Of a stretch of 64,000 nucleotides of DNA, positions 27,145 to 34,755 are shown one piece after another. The stretch is taken from the NCBI GenBank assembly GCA_051884915.1, contig JBJEWF010000028.1:1-64000 (forward strand), given 5' to 3'. The translations under genes were made by a program, and so were the position numbers. The notes under the pieces are model-generated. The model did not search any database, was not told where the DNA came from, and was given only the letters and a program-made list of their open reading frames with translations. Each line of letters starts with the position of its first letter. Position 1 is the first letter of the stretch. Source of the stretch: RUG572 sp051884915 (GTDB taxonomy: Bacteria; Verrucomicrobiota; Kiritimatiellia; RFP12; UBA1067).

Positions 27145-28896
27145 TCACTCGTTCTCTTCGTGTTGGGGGTCGCCGGACCGGCCGGACGCGCCGTCGGCCG
27201 TCTCGGCCGCGCCGTCCAGCCGGCGCAGCCGCTCGTCGATCCGGCGCTTGAGGCGCTCGATCTCGCCGCGCACGACGACCGTGCGGTTCGTGCGGCGCGG
27301 ATCGTGCGCCTGGTCCTCCAGGGAGCGCAGATCGAGCGAATCCATGCCGCGGATGCCCTGGCGGATGCGGTCGCCGGGTTCGTGGAGAATGCCCTCGGTG
27401 AACTGGCGGCCCAGCACGGCGTTCTTCGGCAGGCCGACATCCTCCTTGATCTCGCGCGCGTCGACCAGTCCGACCGTCACGAAGACGAGAATCTCCTTCT
27501 GCTCCTTGACGCGCACCTTCGAGCCGAAGAGGCGCGGGCCGATCCACCACCAGTCGCGCAGCCAGGGGATGCCGTTGTCCATCTGCGTCTCGATGGTCCG
27601 CGAGAGGCCGCCGATCACGGCGGTGGACCCGCTGGCCATGTTGAACTCAGTGACGAGACGCTGCACCTCGATGACGGGATAGCGGGCGGAGTAGGAGTCG
27701 GAATCGGCATCGCCGCTGCCGGCGGAGACCTCGTCGGTCTTCGCGCTCACGGTCGGCACGATCTCGACGTGGATCAGGCCATCGGCGCCGACGCGCGGCG
27801 TGACCTCCAGCGAAATGCCCCAGCTGAAGAACGCCTCCTTGGCGAACATCATCTTGTCCTCGCCGGGGATGGCGGCCATCTTCATGTCGAGGTCGACCGA
27901 CGTGGAGTTGTCGTTGATCGTCTTCTTGACGGCGATCGTCACGTTCGGATACTTCGTCGTCATGTCGACCGTCGCCTTCCGGCCGGACGCGACGATGATC
28001 TTGGGGTTGGAGAAGGTCCGCGCGTCCTCGCTCGCCTCCAGGGCGCGCAGGATGACGTAGAGGTCGCTCATGCCGATCGTGCCCTGCACGCGCGACAGGT
28101 TCGCGCGGCCGATGCCGCCGTCGCCGTAGGTGGTCTTCGTCGTGCTGCCGTCCTCGACGACGCTCTGCACGCCCACCATGCGCCGCTGGTCGAAGGACGT
28201 GTTCATGCTCACGACGCCATGCATGCCGTCGAGCATCCGCCAGTCGATGCCGAGCTTGTGCGACGCGTTGTTGGAAAGCTCCACGAAGCGCGCCTCGACG
28301 TAGACCTGGCGCGTCTCGACGTCCACGTCGCGCACGACCCGCTCGCAGGCGTCCAGCACCACGCCCGGCGCGGTCACCATCACCACGTTGGCGTCGCTGA
28401 ACGCCTGCGCCACCTTATCGAGCTTCCACCCGAGGCCGAAATCGCCGCTCCACATCGCGTTGATGCGTTCGGCCACCTCCGTCGCCGACGCGTGGCGGAG
28501 CGGGAAGGAGCGCGTGTCGACCCGCCGGGCGCGGAGCGCCGTTTCGCTCGCGGCGGCGGCGGCGGCCACGTCGGCCGCGGCCTTCTTCACGGCGGCGGCG
28601 ACCGCCTTGTCGAGCCGGTTCGTGTCGATCAGGAGCAGAGAGGGGACGTTCGTCGACGTCCCCGTCTCCGTGACGGCGTTCGTCGTCGCCAGGGCGTTCG
28701 CCACCACGTTCGTGGCATACGGCGCCTGCACGGCGAAGGGGTCGTTCGTGAGCGGACTCACCGCGAGGAACATCTGGTTCGTCACCTGCACGGCGAAAGT
28801 CGCGACGTTCGTGATGGCGGGCGCGGAAATCGCCCCCGCCGCGGCGAGGGGAACGGCGGCGGCCGCCCCGGCCAGACGCAGCAGGCGGGCGGTCAT
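27145..28896 (-). CDS. secretin-family outer-membrane protein
   Basis: The 583-residue protein has a signal peptide (MTARLLRLAGAAAAVPLAAA), an Ala/Thr/Asn-rich segment, an N-domain-like part (FPLRHASATEVAERINAMW, VVRDVDVETRQVYVEARFVE) and a secretin core: LEASEDARTFSNPKIIVASG, SWGISLEVTPRVGADGLIHV, STAVIGGLSRTIETQMDNGI and a C-terminal KEQKEILVFVTVGLVDARE. It resembles PulD/PilQ-type rings, which form gated outer-membrane channels for type II/IV systems. No pilus or T2S gene is adjacent. It overlaps gatA by ATGA and precedes gatB by 5 bases, splitting the gat operon. The C terminus beyond the core is charged and coiled-coil-like. Confidence 0.82.
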   Translation of the reverse strand: MTARLLRLAGAAAAVPLAAAGAISAPAITNVATFAVQVTNQMFLAVSPLTNDPFAVQAPYATNVVANALATTNAVTETGTSTNVPSLLLIDTNRLDKAVAAAVKKAAADVAAAAAASETALRARRVDTRSFPLRHASATEVAERINAMWSGDFGLGWKLDKVAQAFSDANVVMVTAPGVVLDACERVVRDVDVETRQVYVEARFVELSNNASHKLGIDWRMLDGMHGVVSMNTSFDQRRMVGVQSVVEDGSTTKTTYGDGGIGRANLSRVQGTIGMSDLYVILRALEASEDARTFSNPKIIVASGRKATVDMTTKYPNVTIAVKKTINDNSTSVDLDMKMAAIPGEDKMMFAKEAFFSWGISLEVTPRVGADGLIHVEIVPTVSAKTDEVSAGSGDADSDSYSARYPVIEVQRLVTEFNMASGSTAVIGGLSRTIETQMDNGIPWLRDWWWIGPRLFGSKVRVKEQKEILVFVTVGLVDAREIKEDVGLPKNAVLGRQFTEGILHEPGDRIRQGIRGMDSLDLRSLEDQAHDPRRTNRTVVVRGEIERLKRRIDERLRRLDGAAETADGASGRSGDPQHEENE

Positions 28897-30305
28897 TCCC
28901 GGACCTCCTCGAACGCCCGGGCGATGGCAAGCAGCCGGTCCTCGCGGAAGGCGTCGCAGATGAACTGCACCCCCACGGGGAGGCGCGCGCCGTCCCGCGC
29001 CGCCCATCCCGCCGGCACGCTGGCCGCGCAGGTGCCCGCGAGCGCGCACGGGATCGTGAACAGGTCGTTCAGATACATCGTCAGCGGGTCCTGGACCTCG
29101 CCCAGCTTGAACGCCGGCGTCGGCGCCACCGGCGTCAGCAGCGCGTCGACCTGCCGGAACGCCGCCTCGAAATCGCGGCGGATCAGCGTGCGGACCTTCT
29201 GCGCCCGCCCGTAGTAGGCGTCGTAGTAGCCGCTCGACAGCACGTAGGTGCCCATGATGATGCGGCGCTTCACCTCGGGACCGAACCCCTCGGCGCGGCT
29301 GCGCGCGTAGAGGTCGAACACCGTGTCGCTCCTGTCCGACCGGTGGCCGTAGCGCACGCCGTCGAAACGGGCCAGGTTCGCGCTCGCCTCCGCCGGCGCC
29401 ACGATGTAGTAGACCGCCATCGCATAGTCGGTATGCGGCAGGGAGACGTCGACGATTTCCGCCCCCGCCGCCGCGCACTTTCCGATGGCCTCCTCCGTGA
29501 TGCGCTTCACGTCGGCGTCCATGCCGTCGATGAAATACTCTTTCGGCAGTCCCAGCCTGACGCCCTTGAGCGAAGCCCCTTCCAGGGCCGCCAGATAGTC
29601 CGGCACGGGCGCGTCGGGCGTCGTGCCGTCCATCTCGTCATGCCCCGCGAGCGCCTGCAGCAGAATCGCCGCGTCCTCGACGCTCTTCGTCATCGGGCCC
29701 ACCTGGTCGAGCGAAGAGGCGAACGCCGTCACGCCGAAGCGCGACACCCGGCCGTAGGACGGCTTCACGCCCACGCAGTTGCAGAAACTCGCGGGCTGGC
29801 GGATGGACCCGCCCGTGTCCGTACCCAACGCCGCCAGGCAGAGATCCCCGCCGACCGCCGCCGCGCTGCCGCCCGAACTGCCGCCCGGCACGCGCGTCGT
29901 GTCGTAGGGGTTGCGCGTCACGCCCAGCGCCGAGTTCTCCGTGGAGGACCCCATCGCGAACTCGTCCATGTTCACGCGCCCGGCGCAGATGAAATCCGCC
30001 TTCTTGACGTTCCTGACGACCGTCGCGTCGTACGGGCTCGTGTAGCCCCGGAGGATCTTCGACCCGCACGTGCAGGGCTGCCCCGCCACGTTGATCAGGT
30101 CCTTGATGGCAAGCGGCACGCCCCGCGGATTCGCCCGCGCGGCCGCCAGCGCCCCCTCCTCGTCGAACGAGACGTAGGCGCCGATGCGGGGATTCTCGGC
30201 CCGGACGCGGTCGATGACCGCCTGCATCAGCTCGACACTCGTGAAATCGCCCCGGGCCAGCCCCGCGCGGGCCTCCCTGATGCCCAATCGGAAAAGTTCG
30301 CTCAC
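28893..30305 (-). CDS. gatA: aspartyl/glutamyl-tRNA amidotransferase subunit A
   Basis: The 470-residue amidase releases ammonia from glutamine and feeds GatB. The amidase-signature triad is visible: LAIKDLINV (Lys), the cis-Ser/Ser pair in GGSSGGSAAAVGG and DTGGSIRQPASFCNCVG. Length is typical. A GTG start at 30305 overlaps the gatC stop as GTGA and has GGAAGGGGCGGAG upstream. The gene also overlaps the following secretin gene by ATGA. Confidence 0.96.
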   Translation of the reverse strand: MSELFRLGIREARAGLARGDFTSVELMQAVIDRVRAENPRIGAYVSFDEEGALAAARANPRGVPLAIKDLINVAGQPCTCGSKILRGYTSPYDATVVRNVKKADFICAGRVNMDEFAMGSSTENSALGVTRNPYDTTRVPGGSSGGSAAAVGGDLCLAALGTDTGGSIRQPASFCNCVGVKPSYGRVSRFGVTAFASSLDQVGPMTKSVEDAAILLQALAGHDEMDGTTPDAPVPDYLAALEGASLKGVRLGLPKEYFIDGMDADVKRITEEAIGKCAAAGAEIVDVSLPHTDYAMAVYYIVAPAEASANLARFDGVRYGHRSDRSDTVFDLYARSRAEGFGPEVKRRIIMGTYVLSSGYYDAYYGRAQKVRTLIRRDFEAAFRQVDALLTPVAPTPAFKLGEVQDPLTMYLNDLFTIPCALAGTCAASVPAGWAARDGARLPVGVQFICDAFREDRLLAIARAFEEVRE

Positions 30306-30601
30306 GACTCCGCCCCTTCCACGATCTTCGGCAGCATGAATTCGTCGCCCGTGCGCGCCGGCGCGTTGGCCAGGGCGGTCTCACGGTCCAGAGAGGGACG
30401 GACCACGTCCTCGCGGAAGGCGTTCACCAATGCCCGGCCATGCATCATGGGCGGAACGTCGTCCACGTTGACGGACGAAATCTTCTCGACGTATTTGACG
30501 ATAGTTTCGAGCTGGGGCTGGAAAACGGCCTTTTCGGCCTCGGTCAGTTCCAAACGCGCCAGCTCCGCCACATAGGCGACATCGATGGTGGGCTTGTTCA
30601 T
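30302..30601 (-). CDS. gatC: aspartyl/glutamyl-tRNA amidotransferase subunit C
   Basis: The 99-residue GatC stabilises the GatAB complex. It shows the family pattern: VAYVAELARLELTEAEKAVF near the start and later LREDVVRPSL-like text (FREDVVRPSLDRETALANAP) and DEFMLPKIVE at the end. It is first in the ten-gene run to the MBL hydrolase. The ATG at 30601 follows a -10 box by 9 bases with no Shine-Dalgarno, so the mRNA is probably leaderless. Confidence 0.95.
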   Translation of the reverse strand: MNKPTIDVAYVAELARLELTEAEKAVFQPQLETIVKYVEKISSVNVDDVPPMMHGRALVNAFREDVVRPSLDRETALANAPARTGDEFMLPKIVEGAES

Positions 30602-30610
30602 AGCGGGGGT

Positions 30611-30619
30611 ATTATAGCA
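30611..30619 (-). promoter_or_regulatory. extended -10 promoter of the gat/pur/sdh operon
   Basis: TGCTATAAT on the minus strand (30619-30611), preceded by TTTTTT and followed by 9 bases to the ATG of gatC. No good -35 is visible, but the extended TGC can replace it. The T6 run also follows the GC-rich arm that ends the rubrerythrin unit. Confidence 0.6.
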
Positions 30620-30678
30620 AAAAATCCCGCGCGGAGGACACGGGAAGACGGCCCCGGCCGGGGCGCGCGGACCGGCGG

Positions 30679-30707
30679 GCGAATGCCCGCGAAACACGGG
30701 CGTTCGC
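30679..30707 (-). terminator. hairpin after the rubrerythrin gene
   Basis: An 11-base imperfect stem (one mismatch; arms 30679-30689 and 30697-30707) with a 7-base loop lies about 40 bases past the rubrerythrin stop. A perfect 14-base palindrome GCCCCGGCCGGGGC follows at 30651-30664, then T6 at 30624-30619. It probably ends the operon, but the U-tract is remote from the main stem. Confidence 0.4.
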
Positions 30708-30746
30708 CGCGCCGCCGGCCCGATCGGATGCGGCGGCTCCGGCGGC

Positions 30747-31457
30747 CTAGTTCCCGGCGTAGTCGATCGCCTCGCGGAAATACTTGATCGGCTTGCCGCA
30801 GACGGGGCAGAACTTCGGCGCTTCGGCGCCCACGGCGACATAGCCGCACGCGATGCACTCCCATTCCGTCTCGTCGTCGTCGGACTTGAAGAAGCCCGCG
30901 TCGAGCTTTTTGACGAACGCGCGATAGCGCTTCTCGTGGCCGACCTCGGCCTTGGCGATCAGGCGGAAGAGCGTGGCGATTTCCTTGAAGCCCTCCTTGT
31001 CGGCGATCTTCGCGAACTCGGGATACATGATCTCATGCTCGTGGTTCTCGCCCTTCGCCGCCGCCAGGAGGTTTTCCTTCGTCGTGCCGATCTTGCCCGC
31101 CGGATAGCCGGCGTCGCCGAGCGTCAGTTCGTCGCCCGAATCGAGGCATGCGAAAAGCCGCGTCGCGTGCGCTTTCTCCTGTTCGGCGGTCTCGATGAAG
31201 ATATCGTGGATCTGCACATATCCCTCCGCCTCCGCGCGTTCCGCGAAGATCGTGTAGCGCATGCGCGCCTGGCTTTCGCCGGCGAAGGCCTTGAGGAGAC
31301 ACTTCTCGGTTTCGGTGCCGCGCACGGAGCGCCCCTTGTTGATGGGCGACTTGTCGTCGGTTGTCGCGGTGGTGGGGATGGTGTGCGCCTCGGCGGACAG
31401 CGCGAGGCCGGCTGCGGCCAGCACGCCCAGCGAGAGGGCTTCACGACGGTTGATCAT
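30747..31457 (-). CDS. rubrerythrin with a twin-arginine-type leader
   Basis: The 236-residue protein has a diiron ferritin-like domain (LKAFAGESQARMRYTIFAE, ETAEQEKAHATRLF, IMYPEFAKIADKEGF, KAEVGHEKRYRAF) and a C-terminal rubredoxin-like iron site (CIACGYV and CPVCGKP). Rubrerythrins reduce hydrogen peroxide in anaerobes, normally in the cytosol. Here the N terminus MINRREALSLGVLAAAGLALSAEA looks like a Tat signal, so peroxide removal may occur in the periplasm. The start at 31457 has AAGGAAAG upstream. It follows the exported [FeFe] hydrogenase by 58 bases. Confidence 0.88.
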   Translation of the reverse strand: MINRREALSLGVLAAAGLALSAEAHTIPTTATTDDKSPINKGRSVRGTETEKCLLKAFAGESQARMRYTIFAERAEAEGYVQIHDIFIETAEQEKAHATRLFACLDSGDELTLGDAGYPAGKIGTTKENLLAAAKGENHEHEIMYPEFAKIADKEGFKEIATLFRLIAKAEVGHEKRYRAFVKKLDAGFFKSDDDETEWECIACGYVAVGAEAPKFCPVCGKPIKYFREAIDYAGN

Positions 31458-31515
31458 AGGGTATTCTTTCCTTTCTTGTCGGTTGGAGTGATGGTTGGAT
31501 TCATTCAAGATGTCA

Positions 31516-32976
31516 TCAGCCGAGATCCTTGGCGCGCGAAGCGTAGGACGTATGGAGCATCCGTTCGGCCTTTTCGCTCAGGGGCTTGCCGTAGAATTCG
31601 CGGTAGAGCGTCTGCACTTCGGCGTTCTCGTGCGATAGGCGCAACGTCGCGCGCGCGTCGTCGGCGTAAAGCGCATCGATGCGCGCCTGGCGCATCGCCC
31701 GGCTAAGGTAGGGCGCGGACTTCGCGCGCGGCTGCCCGCCGCCGCCGATGCAGCCGCCCTCGCAGGCCATCACTTCGATGAAAGTGGCCTTGAGTTGGCC
31801 CGATTTGACGCGGGCGATGACATCGCGGACGTTTGCGAGCCCGTGGACGACCACGAGCGTGACCTCCAGCCCCGGCTTGAGGGTCACCGTCGCCTTTTTG
31901 ACGAACGCGCGTTTTTTCTTCGACCCGATGCCGCGCACCGGCTTGAATTCAAAGAGATCGGCCGGCGGATTCGTGCCGTTCACCATCCAGTACGCCGTGC
32001 GCACCGCCGCCTCCATCACGCCGCCGGTGTTGCCGAAGATGATGCCCGCGCCGCTGGCCTCGCCCATGAGCGAATCGTACTTCGCGGGCTTGAGCGAAGC
32101 ATAGTCGACTCCCTCGGCGCGCATCCAGTCCGCCAGCTCGCGGGTGGTGATGACCGCGTCCATGTCGCGGAAGCCCGAGTCGTTCATCTCCGGACGGCGG
32201 ATTTCGAATTTCTTGGCCGTGCACGGCGTGAGCGCCACGTTGAAGATCTTGGCGGGATCGAGCCCGCGCTTGGCGGCGAAATATGTCTTGATGGTCGGCC
32301 CCTGCATGCCGATGGGACTTTTCGCCGTCGAGACGTGCGGCAGCATTTCGGGGTACCAGGTCTCGCAGAATTTGACCCAGGCCGGGCAGCAGCTCGTGAA
32401 CTGCGGCACGGGCCGGTCGCCCGTCGTCACGCGCCGCACCAGCTCCGCCGCCTCCTCCATAATCGTGAGATCGGCGGCAAAACAGGTGTCGAGCACATAG
32501 TCGGCTCCGAGCGCGCGCAGTGCCGCGACGACCTCGCCTTCGCAGAACGTGCCCGGCGCAGCCCCGAACTCTTCCGCAAGCGCCACGCGCACCGACGGCG
32601 AGGTGGAGACGACAATCGTCTTGCCGGCGGCCTTGGCGGCCTTCACCGCCTGCCATTCGGGACGGTTCACGAGGGCCGTGCCCTCGCAGACGGTCGTGCA
32701 CTGTCCGCAATTGACGCAGACCGGCACGTTGTTCGTCTTGGCCAGATCGTAGAAGCCGGCGACCGAAATCATCCGCTTGCAGACCGAAAGGCACGCGCCG
32801 CACTGGACGCATTTCGCCGCATCGAACGCGACCGACGGATTGTCGGCCGCCATCGGCACGCGGACGCTTCCGGCGGGTTCCGCCCAGAGCCGATGCGGGC
32901 ACACCGCGCCCAACGCCAACGCCGCCCCCGCGGTGCGCATCATCTCGCGCCGCCCCATCGTGCATGTTTCCGCCAT
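31516..32976 (-). CDS. exported monomeric [FeFe] hydrogenase
   Basis: The 486-residue protein holds two 4Fe-4S clusters (C56, C59, C62, C66 and C87, C90, C93, C97) and the H-cluster motifs L1 TSCCPAW (194-200), L2 LTPCTAKKFE (249-258) and L3 EVMACEGGCIGGGGQP (401-416). L1 retains the Cys used for proton transfer. The C-terminal small-subunit-like segment (TLYREFYGKPLSEKAERMLH) is fused. The leader GRREMMRTAGAALALGAV is of Tat type, so the enzyme should be periplasmic, as in Desulfovibrio HydAB, but on one chain. The start at 32976 has AGGAGG. Maturation genes hydEFG are not in the window. Confidence 0.93.
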   Translation of the reverse strand: MAETCTMGRREMMRTAGAALALGAVCPHRLWAEPAGSVRVPMAADNPSVAFDAAKCVQCGACLSVCKRMISVAGFYDLAKTNNVPVCVNCGQCTTVCEGTALVNRPEWQAVKAAKAAGKTIVVSTSPSVRVALAEEFGAAPGTFCEGEVVAALRALGADYVLDTCFAADLTIMEEAAELVRRVTTGDRPVPQFTSCCPAWVKFCETWYPEMLPHVSTAKSPIGMQGPTIKTYFAAKRGLDPAKIFNVALTPCTAKKFEIRRPEMNDSGFRDMDAVITTRELADWMRAEGVDYASLKPAKYDSLMGEASGAGIIFGNTGGVMEAAVRTAYWMVNGTNPPADLFEFKPVRGIGSKKKRAFVKKATVTLKPGLEVTLVVVHGLANVRDVIARVKSGQLKATFIEVMACEGGCIGGGGQPRAKSAPYLSRAMRQARIDALYADDARATLRLSHENAEVQTLYREFYGKPLSEKAERMLHTSYASRAKDLG

Positions 32977-33020
32977 CGTGACCTCCTTGATGTCTCCGGT
33001 TTCCGTTGCCGCCAGTGGAC

Positions 33021-33857
33021 TCACTTGATCGTGTAGCGCGTGGCCTTGACGAGCGCCTTCCAGAGGTCGGCCGGCGTCGCCGCCGCCAGCAGCGCGTCAC
33101 GGTTCTCCCGCTTCGAGAAGGCCTCGCCGAGGCCGGCCATCAGGCGCAGATAGAACGCGCTGACCGCCACGGGAATCACGCTGAAGAAGATGAAATTGAC
33201 CTTCGAGCCGCTGTCGTCGTAGACGATGCCCTCCCGCGACACGCCGAGCGCCAGCGTCAGGCCGCCGCCCTCGACGCCGCGGACGTGCGGGAACGCGATG
33301 CCCTTGCCCACGGCCGTCGACAGCACGCTCTCGCGCTCCATTGCCGCCGCCACGAGCGCGGCCGGATTCGAGACGAACCGGTTGGCCGCCATCGCGCCGG
33401 CCAGTTCGCGGATCGCCGCCTCCGTCGTCGTCGCCGCAAGGCGGCAGACCATCAGCTCTTCCGCCGAGAACCGGCTGATGCCCGTCTTGCGCGCCTCGCC
33501 GCGGGCCGGCTTCTCCGCCACGGAACGCGGCGCGTCCTCGTCCTCGTTGAACAGCATGCGCCCGCAGGAGGAGCACATCTGCATCGTCTTGGCCATGCGG
33601 ACCTGCTGCACCTGCGAAATCGGCAGGCGCATGCCGCAGACGGCGCAGCAGCCGTTGACCATCGGCGACATCACGACATGGTCCTTCTTGTACAGGCGCT
33701 GGTAGAGCATCTTGCACCGCGCGTCGAGCTGCGCCGTCAGGGCGTCGATCGAATCGTTCAGGGAATCCAGATGCGAGCCGTCGCCCGTGGCGTGGTGCTC
33801 GTCGCGCGTCAGGACGAGTTCCTGGAGCTGGTTGAGGAGATTGAGCTGGTTTTTCAT
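33021..33857 (-). CDS. C4 zinc-ribbon protein fused to a PTS EIIA(Ntr)-like domain
   Basis: The 278-residue protein has an N-terminal coiled-coil-like helix (about 1-60), a C4 zinc ribbon with C71-x2-C74 and C95-x2-C98 (CAVCGMRLP...CSSCGRMLF) as in the CT398/PF02591 family, a charged linker, and from about residue 130 an EIIA(Ntr)/fructose-type PTS domain. Its phosphorylatable His is H191 in GKGIAFPHVRG. EIIA(Ntr) proteins sense phosphate flow and regulate transport or metabolism; zinc ribbons of this type bind nucleic acid or proteins. The fusion is unusual and suggests a phospho-regulated binding protein. No HPr or EI gene is nearby. The start follows GGGG, just past the IMP cyclohydrolase stop. 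Confidence 0.78.
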   Translation of the reverse strand: MKNQLNLLNQLQELVLTRDEHHATGDGSHLDSLNDSIDALTAQLDARCKMLYQRLYKKDHVVMSPMVNGCCAVCGMRLPISQVQQVRMAKTMQMCSSCGRMLFNEDEDAPRSVAEKPARGEARKTGISRFSAEELMVCRLAATTTEAAIRELAGAMAANRFVSNPAALVAAAMERESVLSTAVGKGIAFPHVRGVEGGGLTLALGVSREGIVYDDSGSKVNFIFFSVIPVAVSAFYLRLMAGLGEAFSKRENRDALLAAATPADLWKALVKATRYTIK

Positions 33858-33871
33858 GCCGTACCCCGGTT

Positions 33872-34552
33872 TCACCGCTGCGTATAGGTCCCGTCGACCT
33901 CTTCCCACGTCCGCGTGGCGAAGAACTCCGCGATGGCCGCGTCGTACTGGGCCGTGTGGGCGAACGCCTTCTTCATCAGCCGGAAGCGCGTGTCCAGCCC
34001 CAGCGTGCCGCCGCGGGCGTCCAGTTCGCTGGCGATGCTGCCGTAGTCGAGCGGGTCCGTGACCGAAGCCACGCGCAGATAGTTCTTCGCCGAGGCGCGC
34101 ACCATGCAGGGGCCGCCGATGTCGATGTTCGTGCGCGCCATTTCCGGCGTCACGCCCGCCTGCGCCACCGTCTGCCGGAACGGATAGAGGTTGACGACGA
34201 CCATGTCGATCGGCTGCGCGGCCAGGCGTTTCAGGTCCGCCTGGTGCGCCGCGTTGTAGGTCTCGCTCAGCAGCCCGAGATAGATCTTGAAGTCGAGCGT
34301 CTTCACGAGACCGCCCTGCATCTCCGGCTGCCCCGTGTAGTCGCTCACCGCGACGAGCGTCCCCGCGGCCGCGGCGCCGAGAATCTCCTTCACCTTCGCG
34401 TAGGTCCCGCCCGTCGAATAGATCCGCACGCCCGGACACGCCTTCACCAGCGCGGGCACGAACGCGTCCAGTCCCGTCTTGTCGGACACGCTCATCAGCA
34501 CGTTTCTGACGGCAACCCGGGAATCGATGTCCTTCACGATGTTCAACGCCAT
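33872..34552 (-). CDS. stand-alone IMP cyclohydrolase (PurH N-terminal domain)
   Basis: The 226-residue protein corresponds to only the N-terminal MGS-like domain of PurH: VLMSVSDKTGLDAFVPALV, IYSTGGTYAKVKEIL, KTLDFKIYLGLLSETYNAAH, DMVVVNLYPFRQTV, NIDIGGPCMVRASAKNY. Full PurH (about 510-530 residues) also contains AICAR transformylase, which is absent here; the frame ends in a normal stop with no remnant downstream. It should close the inosine ring (FAICAR to IMP) in the cytosol. The transformylase must be elsewhere (a separate PurH or PurP). It has AAGGAG upstream and leads the four-gene unit to the rubrerythrin. Confidence 0.88.
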   Translation of the reverse strand: MALNIVKDIDSRVAVRNVLMSVSDKTGLDAFVPALVKACPGVRIYSTGGTYAKVKEILGAAAAGTLVAVSDYTGQPEMQGGLVKTLDFKIYLGLLSETYNAAHQADLKRLAAQPIDMVVVNLYPFRQTVAQAGVTPEMARTNIDIGGPCMVRASAKNYLRVASVTDPLDYGSIASELDARGGTLGLDTRFRLMKKAFAHTAQYDAAIAEFFATRTWEEVDGTYTQR

Positions 34553-34582
34553 GGCAAAACTCCTTCGGTAAAATATAGGACC

Positions 34583-34611
34583 ATTTTATCACATGCGGCA
34601 GACAAGGTAAA
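34583..34611 (-). promoter_or_regulatory. promoter of the IMP cyclohydrolase/hydrogenase operon
   Basis: On the minus strand: -35 TTTACC (34611-34606), 17-base spacer, extended -10 TGA-TAAAAT (-10 at 34588-34583). The leader is about 24 bases and carries AAGGAG, so this is a conventional start. The rest of 34612-34755 is a GC-rich stretch with repeated CCCG(C/A)TTCGGCG-type words and no gene. Confidence 0.55.
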
Positions 34612-34755
34612 GGACGGAGAATGGGAAACGACCGGATGCGCCGACCGGGACTTCGCCTCCCGATTCGGCGTCCCGCTCCGGCGCCGGTCCGCGCGGAGAC
34701 CATCCAGCCTTGCGTCCCGCTTCGGCGCCGGGCCCGCGCGCGGCGGGTCCCCGGC

